Part shown: one piece after another, positions 48,582-56,877 of the stretch
How positions within the stretch are numbered: the stretch's first letter is position 1
Layout of the letters: each line of letters starts with the position of its first letter
From: Nocardioides panzhihuensis
GTDB taxonomy: Bacteria > Actinomycetota > Actinomycetes > Propionibacteriales > Nocardioidaceae
Assembly: GCF_013408335.1 (NCBI RefSeq)
Contig: NZ_JACBZR010000001.1
Span: 2,914,001 to 2,978,000 of the forward strand
Length of the DNA stretch: 64,000 nucleotides
Direction of reading: 5' to 3'
Made by a program: the position numbers and the translations under genes
The notes under the pieces: generated by a model
Database searches by the model: none
Told to the model about the DNA's origin: nothing
The model's input: only the letters and a program-made list of their open reading frames with translations

Positions 48582-50474
48582 TCAGTCGATGTGGAAGTCG
48601 CTCACGTTGACATCCACAGCCACCACGTCGATGTCGAAGTAGTCCTCGACCGCCTCGATCACCTTGGTGCGGATGGTGACAGCGTTGGCCTTGACCTGGG
48701 TGCCGTAGGTGATCACGTAGGACACGGTGATGTTGGCGACATCGTCGGCGATGTCGACCACGGTGCCCTCGTCGTCGATGGCGTGTACGCCCTCGACCTT
48801 GGCCACGATGTGGTGGACCAGGCGCTCGACGAGACCCTCGCTCACGGTCGACTTGCCGCGCTCCTCGCGGGCGGCACGGGCGGCGCGCAGGACACCGGTC
48901 AGAGTCGAGTCGGCGGTCGGCTCCGGCTCGACGACCGGCTCCGGCGCGAAGCCGGGCGCGGGGGTCTCGGACACGATCTCCTCGGTCACGGTGTCGACGG
49001 CGTCGGCGACCTCATCGGCGGGCGCCTCGGTGGCGTCCTCGGTCGGCGCCTCGGTGGCGTCCTCGGTCGGCGCCTCGTCGACGATCACCTCGGTGTCGTC
49101 GACCTCGACCTCGGTCTCGGTCTCCATGGGCGCCTCCTCGACCACGTCGGTCGGTTCGCCAGCCGTCTCGGCCTCCTCGACCTCCTCGGCAGGCTCGTCA
49201 ACAGCCTCAACGGTCATGTCGGCGTCCTCGGCCTCCACTTCGGTCGCCTCATCGGCCTCGGGAGCCAGGACGACGTCCTCGGTCTCCATCAGCGTCTCCT
49301 CGACGACAGCAGCCTCCTCGGCCGGCGCCTCGTCCTCGACGACGTCGACGATCTCCGCGTCGCCCTCGACCGACTCGGCCACGTCAGCAGCCTCGTCGAC
49401 AACCTCGTCGGCCGGCTCGGCGTCGAGCTCCTCCGACTCGGCCAGGTCGGCCGACTCGACCGTCTCCTCGGGCTCGACGTCGGCCAGCTCGTCCTCCGCC
49501 TCACCGACGGTCTCCTCGGTCACCTCGGCGTCGGCCTCGACCGTTCCGGTCGCGTCGGCCGACGCGAAGGAATCGATGACCTCGACCTCGGACGACTCAC
49601 CCTCGTCCGCGGTCACCGCGGCATCCTCAACCTCGGTCGGCTCCTCGGCAGCGACCTCCTCGTCGAGCGCCGCACCCTCCGGCTCGACGACGGTCTCCAC
49701 GACCTCGTCGGACTCGATCGCGTCGGCGGGCACGAAGGTGTCCTCGGCGTCGACCTCGACCCCGTCAGGCTCGGTGATCTCAGCGACGTCCTCGGTCGCA
49801 CCTTCGACGGCAACGTCCTCGGCAACGACCTCGTCCGCGGCGTCCGTCACCTCGGCGTCCGTCACCTCGGCGTCCGTCACCTCGGCGTCCGTCACCTCGG
49901 CGTCCGTCACCTCGGCGTCGATCGCGTCGACAACGGCCTCGGTCTCCGGCGCCTCGTCGACCGCCGTCTCCTCGACAGCGGGCTCCTCGGCAGTGGGCTC
50001 CTCGACAACGGGCTCCTCGACCTCCTCGGTGGTCTTGGCGACGGCGGCTTCGGCGTCGACGCCCTCGAGCGGCGCCTCGTCTACAGCCTCGACGGGCTCG
50101 GTCACGGCGACCTCACCGACGACGTCGCTGTCCACCTCGCCACTGATCTCGACCGTCTCGACGGCGAGCTCGGCCACCTCGGCAGCCGGGGCCTCCTCGG
50201 TGTCGGTGACGACGTGCTGGGGGTCGGAGAGCGGGTCGACCGCGGGGGCCTCGGAGATGGGCTCGATGACGGGCTCGGCGGTGGCCTCAGCAACCGGCTC
50301 GACGACCGGTTCGGCGACCGGCGAAGCCGGGGGCTCGGTGACGTACACGCTGGCCTCGGGGGCAGCCAGGCTCTCGCCGTAGCCGGGGGCGGAGACGTCG
50401 GTCGACTCGCCCTCCCCGGCCTTCGGCTGCTCGTTCTTGTGACGGTTGAAGATGCCGCTGATGAAGTCGGACAT
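48582..50474 (-). CDS. Asp23/Gls24 family protein with very long acidic N-terminal region
   Basis: A 630-residue protein. The last 90 residues, from TVSEGLVERLVHHIVAKVEG through VSYVITYGTQVKANAVTIRT to FDIDVVAVDVNVSDFHID, form an Asp23/Gls24 domain, a small fold linked to envelope stress and membrane organisation. The preceding 500 or so residues are almost only Glu, Asp, Ala, Val, Thr and Pro, clearly disordered and highly negative. They include a perfect five-unit repeat (AEVTD, about residues 185-210) and a doubled APTEDATE. Usual Asp23 proteins have 100-200 residues. There is no signal peptide, so a cytoplasmic acidic brush is likely. The N-terminus MSDFISGIFNRHKNEQP is amphipathic. Confidence 0.8.
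   Translation of the reverse strand: MSDFISGIFNRHKNEQPKAGEGESTDVSAPGYGESLAAPEASVYVTEPPASPVAEPVVEPVAEATAEPVIEPISEAPAVDPLSDPQHVVTDTEEAPAAEVAELAVETVEISGEVDSDVVGEVAVTEPVEAVDEAPLEGVDAEAAVAKTTEEVEEPVVEEPTAEEPAVEETAVDEAPETEAVVDAIDAEVTDAEVTDAEVTDAEVTDAEVTDAADEVVAEDVAVEGATEDVAEITEPDGVEVDAEDTFVPADAIESDEVVETVVEPEGAALDEEVAAEEPTEVEDAAVTADEGESSEVEVIDSFASADATGTVEADAEVTEETVGEAEDELADVEPEETVESADLAESEELDAEPADEVVDEAADVAESVEGDAEIVDVVEDEAPAEEAAVVEETLMETEDVVLAPEADEATEVEAEDADMTVEAVDEPAEEVEEAETAGEPTDVVEEAPMETETEVEVDDTEVIVDEAPTEDATEAPTEDATEAPADEVADAVDTVTEEIVSETPAPGFAPEPVVEPEPTADSTLTGVLRAARAAREERGKSTVSEGLVERLVHHIVAKVEGVHAIDDEGTVVDIADDVANITVSYVITYGTQVKANAVTIRTKVIEAVEDYFDIDVVAVDVNVSDFHID
49846..49920 (-). repeat. Five perfect 15-nt tandem repeats inside the Asp23 gene
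   Basis: The unit GTCACCTCGGCGTCC (plus strand) occurs five times without interruption at 49846-49920, with a single change in the last base. It encodes AEVTD on the minus strand. The near-identity at nucleotide level implies recent slippage expansion; length variation between strains is likely. Confidence 0.85.
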
Positions 50475-50742
50475 GGCTTCGCATTCCTTCGAGTGAGGGG
50501 AGGGTTGTTGGTCGAGCGCTCACAACTGGGCGTGATGCTAGGGCTGGCACGCAGTGAGTCGGGTCACGTGTCTTTGATTCCCTTGTCTTGTACCCCAACG
50601 GAGTCCGGGATGAGGAGTGCCTGTGTCAAACCTTCCGGGGACATTCGCCCACCGTTCAGCCAACGTCGGAGACCCACCGGAGCACGCGCTGTAGAACGAC
50701 GGAGGAGCACGTACGTCACGACAGAAAGCCCGGGGAGAGACG

Positions 50743-51447
50743 ATGAATCCACTGCTTCTCCCACTGGTCGCCGCACAGGCCGCGTACGTCAACCGGATCA
50801 TCGGAAAAGAGCCTCGCCCGGAGGGTCCGACGAAGGGTTTCGTGCCGTGGCCGGCGGCCGAGGACGGATCCAGCCCGCTGCGGCTGCTGGTGATCGGCGA
50901 TTCGTCCGCGTCGGGGCGTGGCGCGCCCACGCACGACCTCGCCTTCGCTGGTTCGATGGCGCGCGCGATCGCGCAGCGGACCGAGGGTCCGGTCGAGTGG
51001 CGGGCGTTCGGGAAGTACGGCGCGACCAGCGAGCGGATCCGGCACGGAATCCTGACGAAGGTCACCGGCGAGTGGGACCTCGCCGTGCTCCTGGTCGGCG
51101 TCAACGACATCCTGGCGCGCCGCTCGGTCGAGGCCTGGACACGCGATCTGACCGCGATCGTCGAGACCCTCCAGGAGCACGCCGCGCACACCGTGCTCCC
51201 AGGGATCCCTGAGTTCGACGCGTTCCCGTCACTCCCCCGCACGCTGCGGCGCTACCTCGCCGAGCGCGGGAAGGTGCTCGACGTGGCAGCGCGTCTGGTC
51301 TGCGCCGGACGTACGTCGGTGCAGTGGGTGAGCTCCGCCGACCTCGGTCCCGCGGAGCCGTCCTTCTTCGCCGCCGACGGCTTTCACGCCTCGCCGGCGG
51401 GCTATGAGCGCTGGGCCCAGGCGATCTGCGACCACCTCGACCTGTGA
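50743..51447 (+). CDS. SGNH/GDSL hydrolase family protein
   Basis: A 234-residue esterase-fold protein. Block I is LLVIGDSSASGRG (Ser near 53), the Gly block is FGKYGATS, block III is LLVGVNDILARRS (GxND) and block V is ADGFHASPAGY (Asp-x2-His). All four SGNH catalytic elements are present. The first 20 residues (LLLPLVAAQAAYVNRI) are mildly hydrophobic, a possible membrane anchor without a cleavage site. Family members act as esterases or lysophospholipases. It is divergent from the Asp23 gene; the 268 bp between them holds no gene. Confidence 0.87.
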   Translation: MNPLLLPLVAAQAAYVNRIIGKEPRPEGPTKGFVPWPAAEDGSSPLRLLVIGDSSASGRGAPTHDLAFAGSMARAIAQRTEGPVEWRAFGKYGATSERIRHGILTKVTGEWDLAVLLVGVNDILARRSVEAWTRDLTAIVETLQEHAAHTVLPGIPEFDAFPSLPRTLRRYLAERGKVLDVAARLVCAGRTSVQWVSSADLGPAEPSFFAADGFHASPAGYERWAQAICDHLDL

Positions 51448-51463
51448 CCGACCGACACCGATG

Positions 51464-51778
51464 TCACGGCACCACGAGCTGTGCGAGCGGCACATGGTGC
51501 TGGCCCGCATGGACGTCGCGGTCGCGCAGCGAACCCTGCGAGAAGGGGCGCGGGTAGGAGATCTTCACGACGTTGAGCGACGGGATCCGGAAGATCTGGA
51601 CCGACCCGGCGTCGACCCGGTAGAGATCGGCGACGACGGTCTCGTCCAGGAACGTCTCGTCGGCGGCGATCCGGTAGCCGTCGGCGTCGCGCATGAACAG
51701 CTCCATCGTGATCCAGAACGGCCCGGCGTTCTTGGAGCGGACCTCGATCGCGAGGTCCCCCAGGGTGGTCTCAGCCAT
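51464..51778 (-). CDS. DUF4387 family protein
   Basis: A 104-residue protein with the DUF4387 pattern: LGDLAIEVRSKNAGPFWITMELFM, then RVDAGSVQIFRIPSLNVVKISYPRP and the closing RDVHAGQHHVPLA. This small family is nearly always encoded directly after an AtuA/DUF1446 protein and probably forms a subunit with it. Here it overlaps the AtuA gene by eight bases. No enzymatic residue can be assigned with confidence. Confidence 0.88.
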   Translation of the reverse strand: MAETTLGDLAIEVRSKNAGPFWITMELFMRDADGYRIAADETFLDETVVADLYRVDAGSVQIFRIPSLNVVKISYPRPFSQGSLRDRDVHAGQHHVPLAQLVVP

Positions 51779-53153
51779 GGTGCTTCTCTCCCATCTCGGT
51801 GCGGAACATCGCGGTCGGTGTCAGGCTGTCGACGGCGTGGTTGAGGACGAACTCGTACGCGGCCCCTCGCTCGACCTCCGCGGGCGAGCCTGGGAACGCC
51901 AGGCTGGGCAGGTAGTCCATGTCCTGGGCCGGCAGGTGCAGCATCAACGGGTTGGCGACCTTGGCGACCGCGGTGGCCAAGGCCTGGTCGGCGGCGCGGA
52001 CGAGCAGCATCACCCCGACCTCGCGCGGCGGCTCGGTGGATGGGTCCAGGTCGCCGAGGACGGCGTTGTAGCCGTAGAGGCGCAGGTCGTAGGCGTAGTC
52101 CTCGCCGGTCAGGCCGAGGGTCTGCTCGACCCGGTGGGTGAGGACGGCATGCATCAGCGAGGCCCAGCCCTCGATGTCCGCGAGGATCAGCGGGTCTCGG
52201 ATCGCGGAGAACGACATCGTCTCGTAGCCGGTGATCCGGGCGCCCTCGAGCTTGATGGTGTGCTGCTCCGCGTGGTGGAACAACGACCCCTCGACACGCA
52301 CCCGGCGCTCGTCGAGCGCCGTGTAGACGGCGTCACGCACATCCAGAGTGCCGTCCGGCTCCCGCATCTGAAACGGGTTCGCCGTCTCGTACAGCATGTG
52401 GGCGGCCACCGAGATCGGCGTGCACGCGGCACTCTCGTCGAGCGGCTCGATCGTGAATCCGGTCCGATCGATGGTCGCGAAGACTCCGCCCGTCCTCGGG
52501 TTGGTCGTGCACTGGCCGCCGCACTCGACGATCTTGGCCGCATGCCAGGTCGGCCCGGCGGGCATCCCCTTCAGCAACGCGTACGCTGCGGCGTTGGCCG
52601 TGTCGGTGGCCCGCCCGGCCAAGACCACCTGAGCCCCGGACGAGAGCGCTTCGGCGATCGGCTCGTGACCCATCATGGCGACGATATGGGTGCAGTCCTC
52701 GAGGGTCGCGACGTCCAGGTCGCCCAGCGGCGGCAGCGGACGGATCCGGCCGGCCTCGAGCGGGTTCTTCAGGTCGGCCGCGCGCTGCTCGCTGTAGATC
52801 CGCGCGACCTTCATCGACAGACCCTCCTCGGCGAGCAGGTCGGCGACGATCCCGGCAACCCAGTCGACACCGTCGTCGGTGCCGCTCGTGCCGCAGGAGC
52901 CGACGATGAGCGGGATCCCGGCCCCGGCCGCTGCCCGGAGCAGCAGCCGCAGGTCACGAGAGACCGCCGCAGCCGTCGTCTTCGGCTTCGAGGCCCCCAG
53001 GTAGTGAGGGCCCGAGTCGGTGGAGCCACCGTCGACGGCGATCACGTCTGCCCCCAACGCGATCCCGCGGGTGATCGTCTCCTCCGGGAATCCGGCACCC
53101 AGCATCCCGCTGGGCACCATGATGCTGACGGATTCAACGTTGTCGCTGGTCAT
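51771..53153 (-). CDS. AtuA-like (DUF1446) acyclic terpene utilisation family protein
   Basis: A 460-residue protein. It has SIMVPSGMLGAGFPEETITRG at the start, VIAVDGGSTDSGPHYLG (about residues 37-53), PLIVGSCGTSGTDDGVDW (about 80-97) and LAGRATDTANAAAYALLKG. These match the DUF1446 family whose best-known member is AtuA of Pseudomonas citronellol degradation. The true reaction is unknown. With the DUF4387 protein, the MFS carrier and GntR it looks like an organic-acid catabolic unit. ATG 53153 overlaps the stop of a 39-codon ORF (ATGA). Confidence 0.85.
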   Translation of the reverse strand: MTSDNVESVSIMVPSGMLGAGFPEETITRGIALGADVIAVDGGSTDSGPHYLGASKPKTTAAAVSRDLRLLLRAAAGAGIPLIVGSCGTSGTDDGVDWVAGIVADLLAEEGLSMKVARIYSEQRAADLKNPLEAGRIRPLPPLGDLDVATLEDCTHIVAMMGHEPIAEALSSGAQVVLAGRATDTANAAAYALLKGMPAGPTWHAAKIVECGGQCTTNPRTGGVFATIDRTGFTIEPLDESAACTPISVAAHMLYETANPFQMREPDGTLDVRDAVYTALDERRVRVEGSLFHHAEQHTIKLEGARITGYETMSFSAIRDPLILADIEGWASLMHAVLTHRVEQTLGLTGEDYAYDLRLYGYNAVLGDLDPSTEPPREVGVMLLVRAADQALATAVAKVANPLMLHLPAQDMDYLPSLAFPGSPAEVERGAAYEFVLNHAVDSLTPTAMFRTEMGEKHHG

Positions 53154-53269
53154 CTGCTGTTTCTCTCCTCGATCAGGTGGGCGTTGACGGCAAGTTCCGG
53201 TAGGCCCGCGAGCGCGTCGAGCGCGACTCCGGACCGCACATGGTCGGTCGTGATCAGGATCCGCGCCAT
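53150..53269 (-). CDS. 39-residue ORF, possible remnant of a 2-hydroxyacid dehydrogenase
   Basis: The frame starts at ATG 53269, five bases after the MFS stop, and ends in TGA overlapping the AtuA start (ATGA). Its peptide begins MARILITTDHVRSGVALDAL. This resembles the first strand and helix of D-2-hydroxyacid (phosphoglycerate-type) dehydrogenases, some of which are encoded in AtuA/DUF4387 clusters. The rest of such an enzyme is missing. It could be a deletion remnant kept because it couples translation, or a genuine small protein. Confidence 0.45.
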   Translation of the reverse strand: MARILITTDHVRSGVALDALAGLPELAVNAHLIEERNSR

Positions 53270-53274
53270 CGCCC

Positions 53275-54558
53275 TCACACCACCCTCTCGGCGTCGCCGC
53301 GCCGCTGGCTGCGGTCGATCCACACCACGATCGCGACCGCGACCGCCGCGACGACCGCGATGTCGAGCAGCATCGTCGGCCAGCCCAGGATGTCGACCGC
53401 TCCGCCGATCAGGGCCGGACCGAGGAAGGCACCGCTCTGCCACGCCACCGCATAGAGCGCGGCGTACGTCCCGAAGACCCGCGCCGACGGCGCCAGGTTC
53501 CACAGCACGACGACGGCGTTGACCAGGAAGGCCGAGGCACCGGCTGCGCCGATGCAGAGCGCCACGACGGTGCCTGTCGGAGTCTGCACCACCGTGCCGA
53601 GGACCATGGCGGACGCGAAGACCGTCATGCCGCCGATCATCGTGCGCAGCCGGCCGAAGCGCTCGGCGAGCAGCGCCGACGGGTAGGCGGCGAGCAGGAA
53701 CGCGACCCCGCTCGGCAGGGTGAGCCCGCCCGCATCGCCGCGCGACATCCCGAGGGTCTCCATGCCGTAGGGCGTGACCAGAGCACGGGAGCCGGCCCAA
53801 GCGCTACCGAAGACCAAGATGGCCACCATCAGCAGCAGCCGGCTGCGGTCGGTGTCTCGCACGATCTCCCAGATCGTGTCGCGGATGCGCGCCTGCCCGA
53901 CCGGAGTCGACTCCTCCGCGACATCCTCGGCCACGGCTGCCCGGTAGCCGGACGAGGAGCTGTCGCGGATCGAGAGGCACAGCACGGTCACCGAGACGAG
54001 GGTGATCAGCGCGATCACCGCAAAGGCGAGGTGCGGGTGGTCGTCGACCAGCAGGATGCTGACCACGGCCGCGACGATGACGGTGAGGCTGGAGGCGATC
54101 TTGACCGCGGCGTTGGCGCGGCTGCGGCGCTCGGGGGCGATGAAATCGGGCACCAGCGCCTCGCCGATCGGCTTGAACGAGTTCGACACCAGCGCGAACG
54201 CGACGATGACGGCGATGAGCAGCGGAAGCGTGTCCGCCGTGTGCGGCAGGATCACGAACAGCACCGCCGCCAGGGGCATGCCGACGGCGAGGTAGGGCAT
54301 CCGCCGGCCCCACCGTGTCCGGGTCCGGTCCGACCGGTTGGCCATCCAAGGCTGGATGAAGATGCCGAGCAGGTTGTCCATGCCCATGATGAACCCGACC
54401 AGTGCGGCGCTGGCCAGGTGCTCGCGCAGCAGCGGTGGCACCTGGCTGTCGTAGAAGTTCCACATCGACTCCTGCGCGAAGACCGCAAGCGCGACGAGAA
54501 GGGTGATCCGGCGAGGCCCGAGCTGCCGTGGCGGTGCGATGGGGATGGTGGTGCTCAC
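53275..54558 (-). CDS. MFS transporter (GPH/SLC45-like)
   Basis: A 427-residue twelve-helix carrier. The loop 2-3 region reads PWMANRSDRTRTRWGRRMPYL (about residues 70-90), the extended form seen in the GPH/sucrose-carrier branch. The mid-protein loop (about 200-235) is cytoplasmic, and the second half has LLAERFGRLRTM. Substrate unknown; from context an organic acid or glycoside processed by the AtuA-like enzyme. It heads the operon and is divergent from GntR, with a strong palindrome between the genes. Confidence 0.87.
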   Translation of the reverse strand: MSTTIPIAPPRQLGPRRITLLVALAVFAQESMWNFYDSQVPPLLREHLASAALVGFIMGMDNLLGIFIQPWMANRSDRTRTRWGRRMPYLAVGMPLAAVLFVILPHTADTLPLLIAVIVAFALVSNSFKPIGEALVPDFIAPERRSRANAAVKIASSLTVIVAAVVSILLVDDHPHLAFAVIALITLVSVTVLCLSIRDSSSSGYRAAVAEDVAEESTPVGQARIRDTIWEIVRDTDRSRLLLMVAILVFGSAWAGSRALVTPYGMETLGMSRGDAGGLTLPSGVAFLLAAYPSALLAERFGRLRTMIGGMTVFASAMVLGTVVQTPTGTVVALCIGAAGASAFLVNAVVVLWNLAPSARVFGTYAALYAVAWQSGAFLGPALIGGAVDILGWPTMLLDIAVVAAVAVAIVVWIDRSQRRGDAERVV

Positions 54559-54636
54559 GAAACGGACCTCCGTGGTCTCTGCCTGGACTCTGCGCGACTC
54601 GCATGGCTTCTGAGGGCTGTGGCGGCGCTCACAGTA

Positions 54637-54692
54637 GTTTTGCTACAGCAAAACAGTCAAGAGGTGGCAGACCCGGAGAACTGGCCTAGGAT
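54637..54692 (+). promoter_or_regulatory. GntR operator palindrome and leaderless gntR promoter
   Basis: GTTTTGCT-AC-AGCAAAAC (54637-54654) is a perfect 18-bp palindrome midway between the divergent MFS and GntR genes. TAGGAT at 54687-54692 is a likely -10 whose start point falls on the GntR ATG (54700), giving a leaderless message. The palindrome is 30 bp upstream of that -10 and 79 bp from the MFS start, suited to control of both directions. Confidence 0.65.
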
Positions 54693-54699
54693 CTCGATC

Positions 54700-55413
54700 A
54701 TGTCGATCTCCTCCCCCGAGAGCACTCCGGAGACCACGACCGTCGCCGAGCGCGTCTATCAGGCCCTACGCAGCCAGATCGGCTCCGGCGAGCTCGAGCC
54801 CGGATCCAAGGTGACCGAGCGAGGCATGGCCGAGCGCATGGGCGTGAGCCCCACCCCGGTCCGCGAGGCGATCCGACGACTCGAGCTCGACGGCCTGGTG
54901 GAGCGAGTGGGGCCGCGTACGACCCTGGTGGCCCGGATCGAGGAGGACGCGAGCCACGACCTGGCCGAGGTCGAGGTCGCGCTGCGGGGCCTCGCCGCCC
55001 GGTTCGCCGCGAGGCACGTGACCCCCGCCGAGCTCGACGAGCTCGACCGGCTGCTCGACGAGGCCGACGACCTGGTGGTTCTGATGCGGGCGCGACACCG
55101 CGACGGCAAGCCGGTGGAGAAGCACGCCGATCGCTTCCTCGACGTCCTCGGCCGCTTCAACGACCAGGTCAACGCAGCTGCCCACAACCCGGTGCTGCTA
55201 CGCCTCCTGGAGCAGTCCCGCTCGCTCACACCGTCACAGCAACGAGAGATCACCCGCTCACACCTCCTCGCCGGCGACGAGTTCGGCGCCGACCGCTACA
55301 CCGAGCACCGAGCCCTCGTGGTCGCCCTGCGCAACCGGGACGCCGTCGAAGCCGAGCGCATCGTCACCGAGCACGCCGCACGCGGCCTCCTCGACCTGCG
55401 GCGCGAGATCTAG
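54700..55413 (+). CDS. GntR family (FCD-type) regulator
   Basis: A 237-residue regulator. The winged HTH covers VAERVYQALRSQIGSGELEPGSKVTERGMAERMGVSPTPVREAIRRLELDGLVER (about residues 15-68), and an FCD-type all-helical ligand domain follows. FCD members bind small carboxylates through a metal or Arg site, which suits an organic-acid locus. The stop TAG shares its G with the GTG start of the AEC carrier, so the two are coupled. It probably represses the divergent MFS-AtuA-DUF4387 operon. Confidence 0.88.
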   Translation: MSISSPESTPETTTVAERVYQALRSQIGSGELEPGSKVTERGMAERMGVSPTPVREAIRRLELDGLVERVGPRTTLVARIEEDASHDLAEVEVALRGLAARFAARHVTPAELDELDRLLDEADDLVVLMRARHRDGKPVEKHADRFLDVLGRFNDQVNAAAHNPVLLRLLEQSRSLTPSQQREITRSHLLAGDEFGADRYTEHRALVVALRNRDAVEAERIVTEHAARGLLDLRREI

Positions 55414-56333
55414 TGGCAGGGGTCTTCACCGGCTTCGCAACGATCAGCGTCCTCATCGCGCTGGGCGCCCTGCTCGCCCAGCTGCGGGTCCTCGACGAGC
55501 GCGGGCAACGGACAGTGTCGACCGTCGCGTTCTACGTCGCCAGCCCGGCGCTGCTGATCACGGTCATGGACGACAGCGATCTCGGTTTCGTGCTCTCCGG
55601 CAACCTGGTCGCGGTCGCGAGCGGCGTGCTGGTCGCCGCCACGCTCGTGGCCACCGTCGAGACGCTGCGCCGCCGCGGACTGGGCAACACGGTCGTCGCG
55701 GTCCTGTGCGGCTCCTACGCCAACGCCGGCAACCTCGGGCTGCCGATCGCGGCGTACGTCCTCGGTGACCCGGTCCTGGTCGCGCCGACGCTGCTGCTTC
55801 AGATGCTGGTGCTCCAGCCGCTGGCGCTGATGTTGCTCGACGTCGACGCAAGCACCACGAGGCTGTCGTTCTGGGCCGTGGTCCGCCGCCCACTGACCAA
55901 TCCGATCACCGTCGCCTCCGCGATAGGCGTGGCCCTCTCGGTGAGCGACGTCGACCTGCCCGAGGTGGTCTTGGCGCCCCTGGAGCTGGTGGCCGGGATG
56001 GCCGTCCCGTCGATGCTGATCGCCTACGGCGTCGCGCTCCGGCTCGGCCCGCTGCCCGGACGCGGTGTCCCGGCGCTCGACCTGGCGGCCGTGGTCGCGA
56101 CCAAGCAAGTGGTGCAGCCCGTCGCGGCGTATCTCGTCGGGCGGTTCGTGCTCGGGCTGGACGCCGAGGCGCTGCTGGCCGTGACCGTGCTGTCCGCGCT
56201 GCCGACCGCCCAGAACGTGTTCGTCGTCGCGCAACGCTATGACCGTGCCACCCTGCTGGCCCGAGACGTCATCTTCGTCAGCACGCTGGCCACGGTGCCG
56301 GCGATCCTGCTGGTCGTCCTGCTGCTCACCTAG
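55413..56333 (+). CDS. AEC (auxin efflux carrier) family transporter
   Basis: A 306-residue membrane protein with about ten helices in two halves. Typical AEC elements are LRVLDERGQRTVSTVAFYVASPALLI (about residues 22-47), GSYANAGNLGLPIAAYVLGD (about 100-119) and LSALPTAQNVFVVAQRYD near the end. Bacterial AEC proteins carry malonate, malate or similar organic acids. Coupled to gntR and divergent from a second carrier, it may export or import the same acid that the locus processes. GTG 55413 overlaps the gntR stop. Confidence 0.85.
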   Translation: MAGVFTGFATISVLIALGALLAQLRVLDERGQRTVSTVAFYVASPALLITVMDDSDLGFVLSGNLVAVASGVLVAATLVATVETLRRRGLGNTVVAVLCGSYANAGNLGLPIAAYVLGDPVLVAPTLLLQMLVLQPLALMLLDVDASTTRLSFWAVVRRPLTNPITVASAIGVALSVSDVDLPEVVLAPLELVAGMAVPSMLIAYGVALRLGPLPGRGVPALDLAAVVATKQVVQPVAAYLVGRFVLGLDAEALLAVTVLSALPTAQNVFVVAQRYDRATLLARDVIFVSTLATVPAILLVVLLLT

Positions 56334-56383
56334 CGCACCCGACGAAAGTCCCTTGCGAGCGCACTTCTTCCGGCGTACCCTCG

Positions 56384-56393
56384 CGATATATCG
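56384..56393 (+). promoter_or_regulatory. CGATATATCG palindrome upstream of DUF1707 gene
   Basis: A perfect 10-bp AT-centred palindrome in GC-rich surroundings, 44 bp before ATG 56438. PadR-type repressors bind ATAT-centred sites of this kind. No PadR gene is adjacent. Confidence 0.35.
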
Positions 56394-56437
56394 GGACACT
56401 ACGCCGACAGTCGATCGGCCGCACATAGGGAGACGAC

Positions 56438-56872
56438 ATGAGCAACCTCGACAACCTGCGGGTGAGCGAGGCCGACCGAGAGGAGGCTTCGGCGAGGCTC
56501 GCCGAGCACTACTCGACCGGCCGCCTCTCCGGCGACGACTACTACGAGCGCCTGGATGCGGTCTGGTCAGCTCGGGTGGGATCCGACCTGGAGATGCTCT
56601 TCACCGACCTGCCCAGAACCGTGCCGCAGCCGCCCCAAGCCGCCCGCCGCCCACGCCGGAACCGTCCGCGGGCCCTCCCGCTGGTCGCCTGCTTCCTGCT
56701 CGTGGCATTCGGGCTGATCGCGATGGGCGTGCCGTGGTGGATCTTCGCCGCGATCGGCGGCGGGGCGCTCCTGTTTCACAACAAGCACAGCCACGAGAAG
56801 CACCACCGTCACCACCACGCGATGACACCCGCCTGCCAGCACGTCCACGGCCGACCGGGAGCCCAGCGGTAG
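56438..56872 (+). CDS. DUF1707 domain membrane protein
   Basis: A 144-residue protein. The N-terminal DUF1707 (SHOCT-like) domain reads LRVSEADREEASARLAEHYSTGRLSGDDYYERLDAVWSAR (about residues 7-46). A Pro/Arg-rich linker and two hydrophobic segments (LPLVACFLLVAFGLIAMGV and WWIFAAIGGGALLF, about 85-117) follow. The tail is very His-rich (HSHEKHHRHHHAM), a possible metal-binding strip. Such proteins are common in actinobacteria and their function is unknown. AGGGAGACG precedes ATG 56438. It is convergent with the GH13 gene. Confidence 0.83.
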   Translation: MSNLDNLRVSEADREEASARLAEHYSTGRLSGDDYYERLDAVWSARVGSDLEMLFTDLPRTVPQPPQAARRPRRNRPRALPLVACFLLVAFGLIAMGVPWWIFAAIGGGALLFHNKHSHEKHHRHHHAMTPACQHVHGRPGAQR

Positions 56873-56877
56873 GAGGG

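Noticed and set aside
49846..49920. Regularly spaced repeats considered as a CRISPR array
   Set aside because: The 15-nt units are contiguous without spacers, lie inside a gene and encode AEVTD. No cas genes are in the window.
48591..51212. Long open frames on the plus strand opposite the Asp23 gene, one Leu/Gly/Asp-rich and one Ser/Thr-rich
   Set aside because: Both mirror the repetitive acidic coding sequence on the minus strand. The Asp23 domain, start and stop are well placed only on the minus strand.
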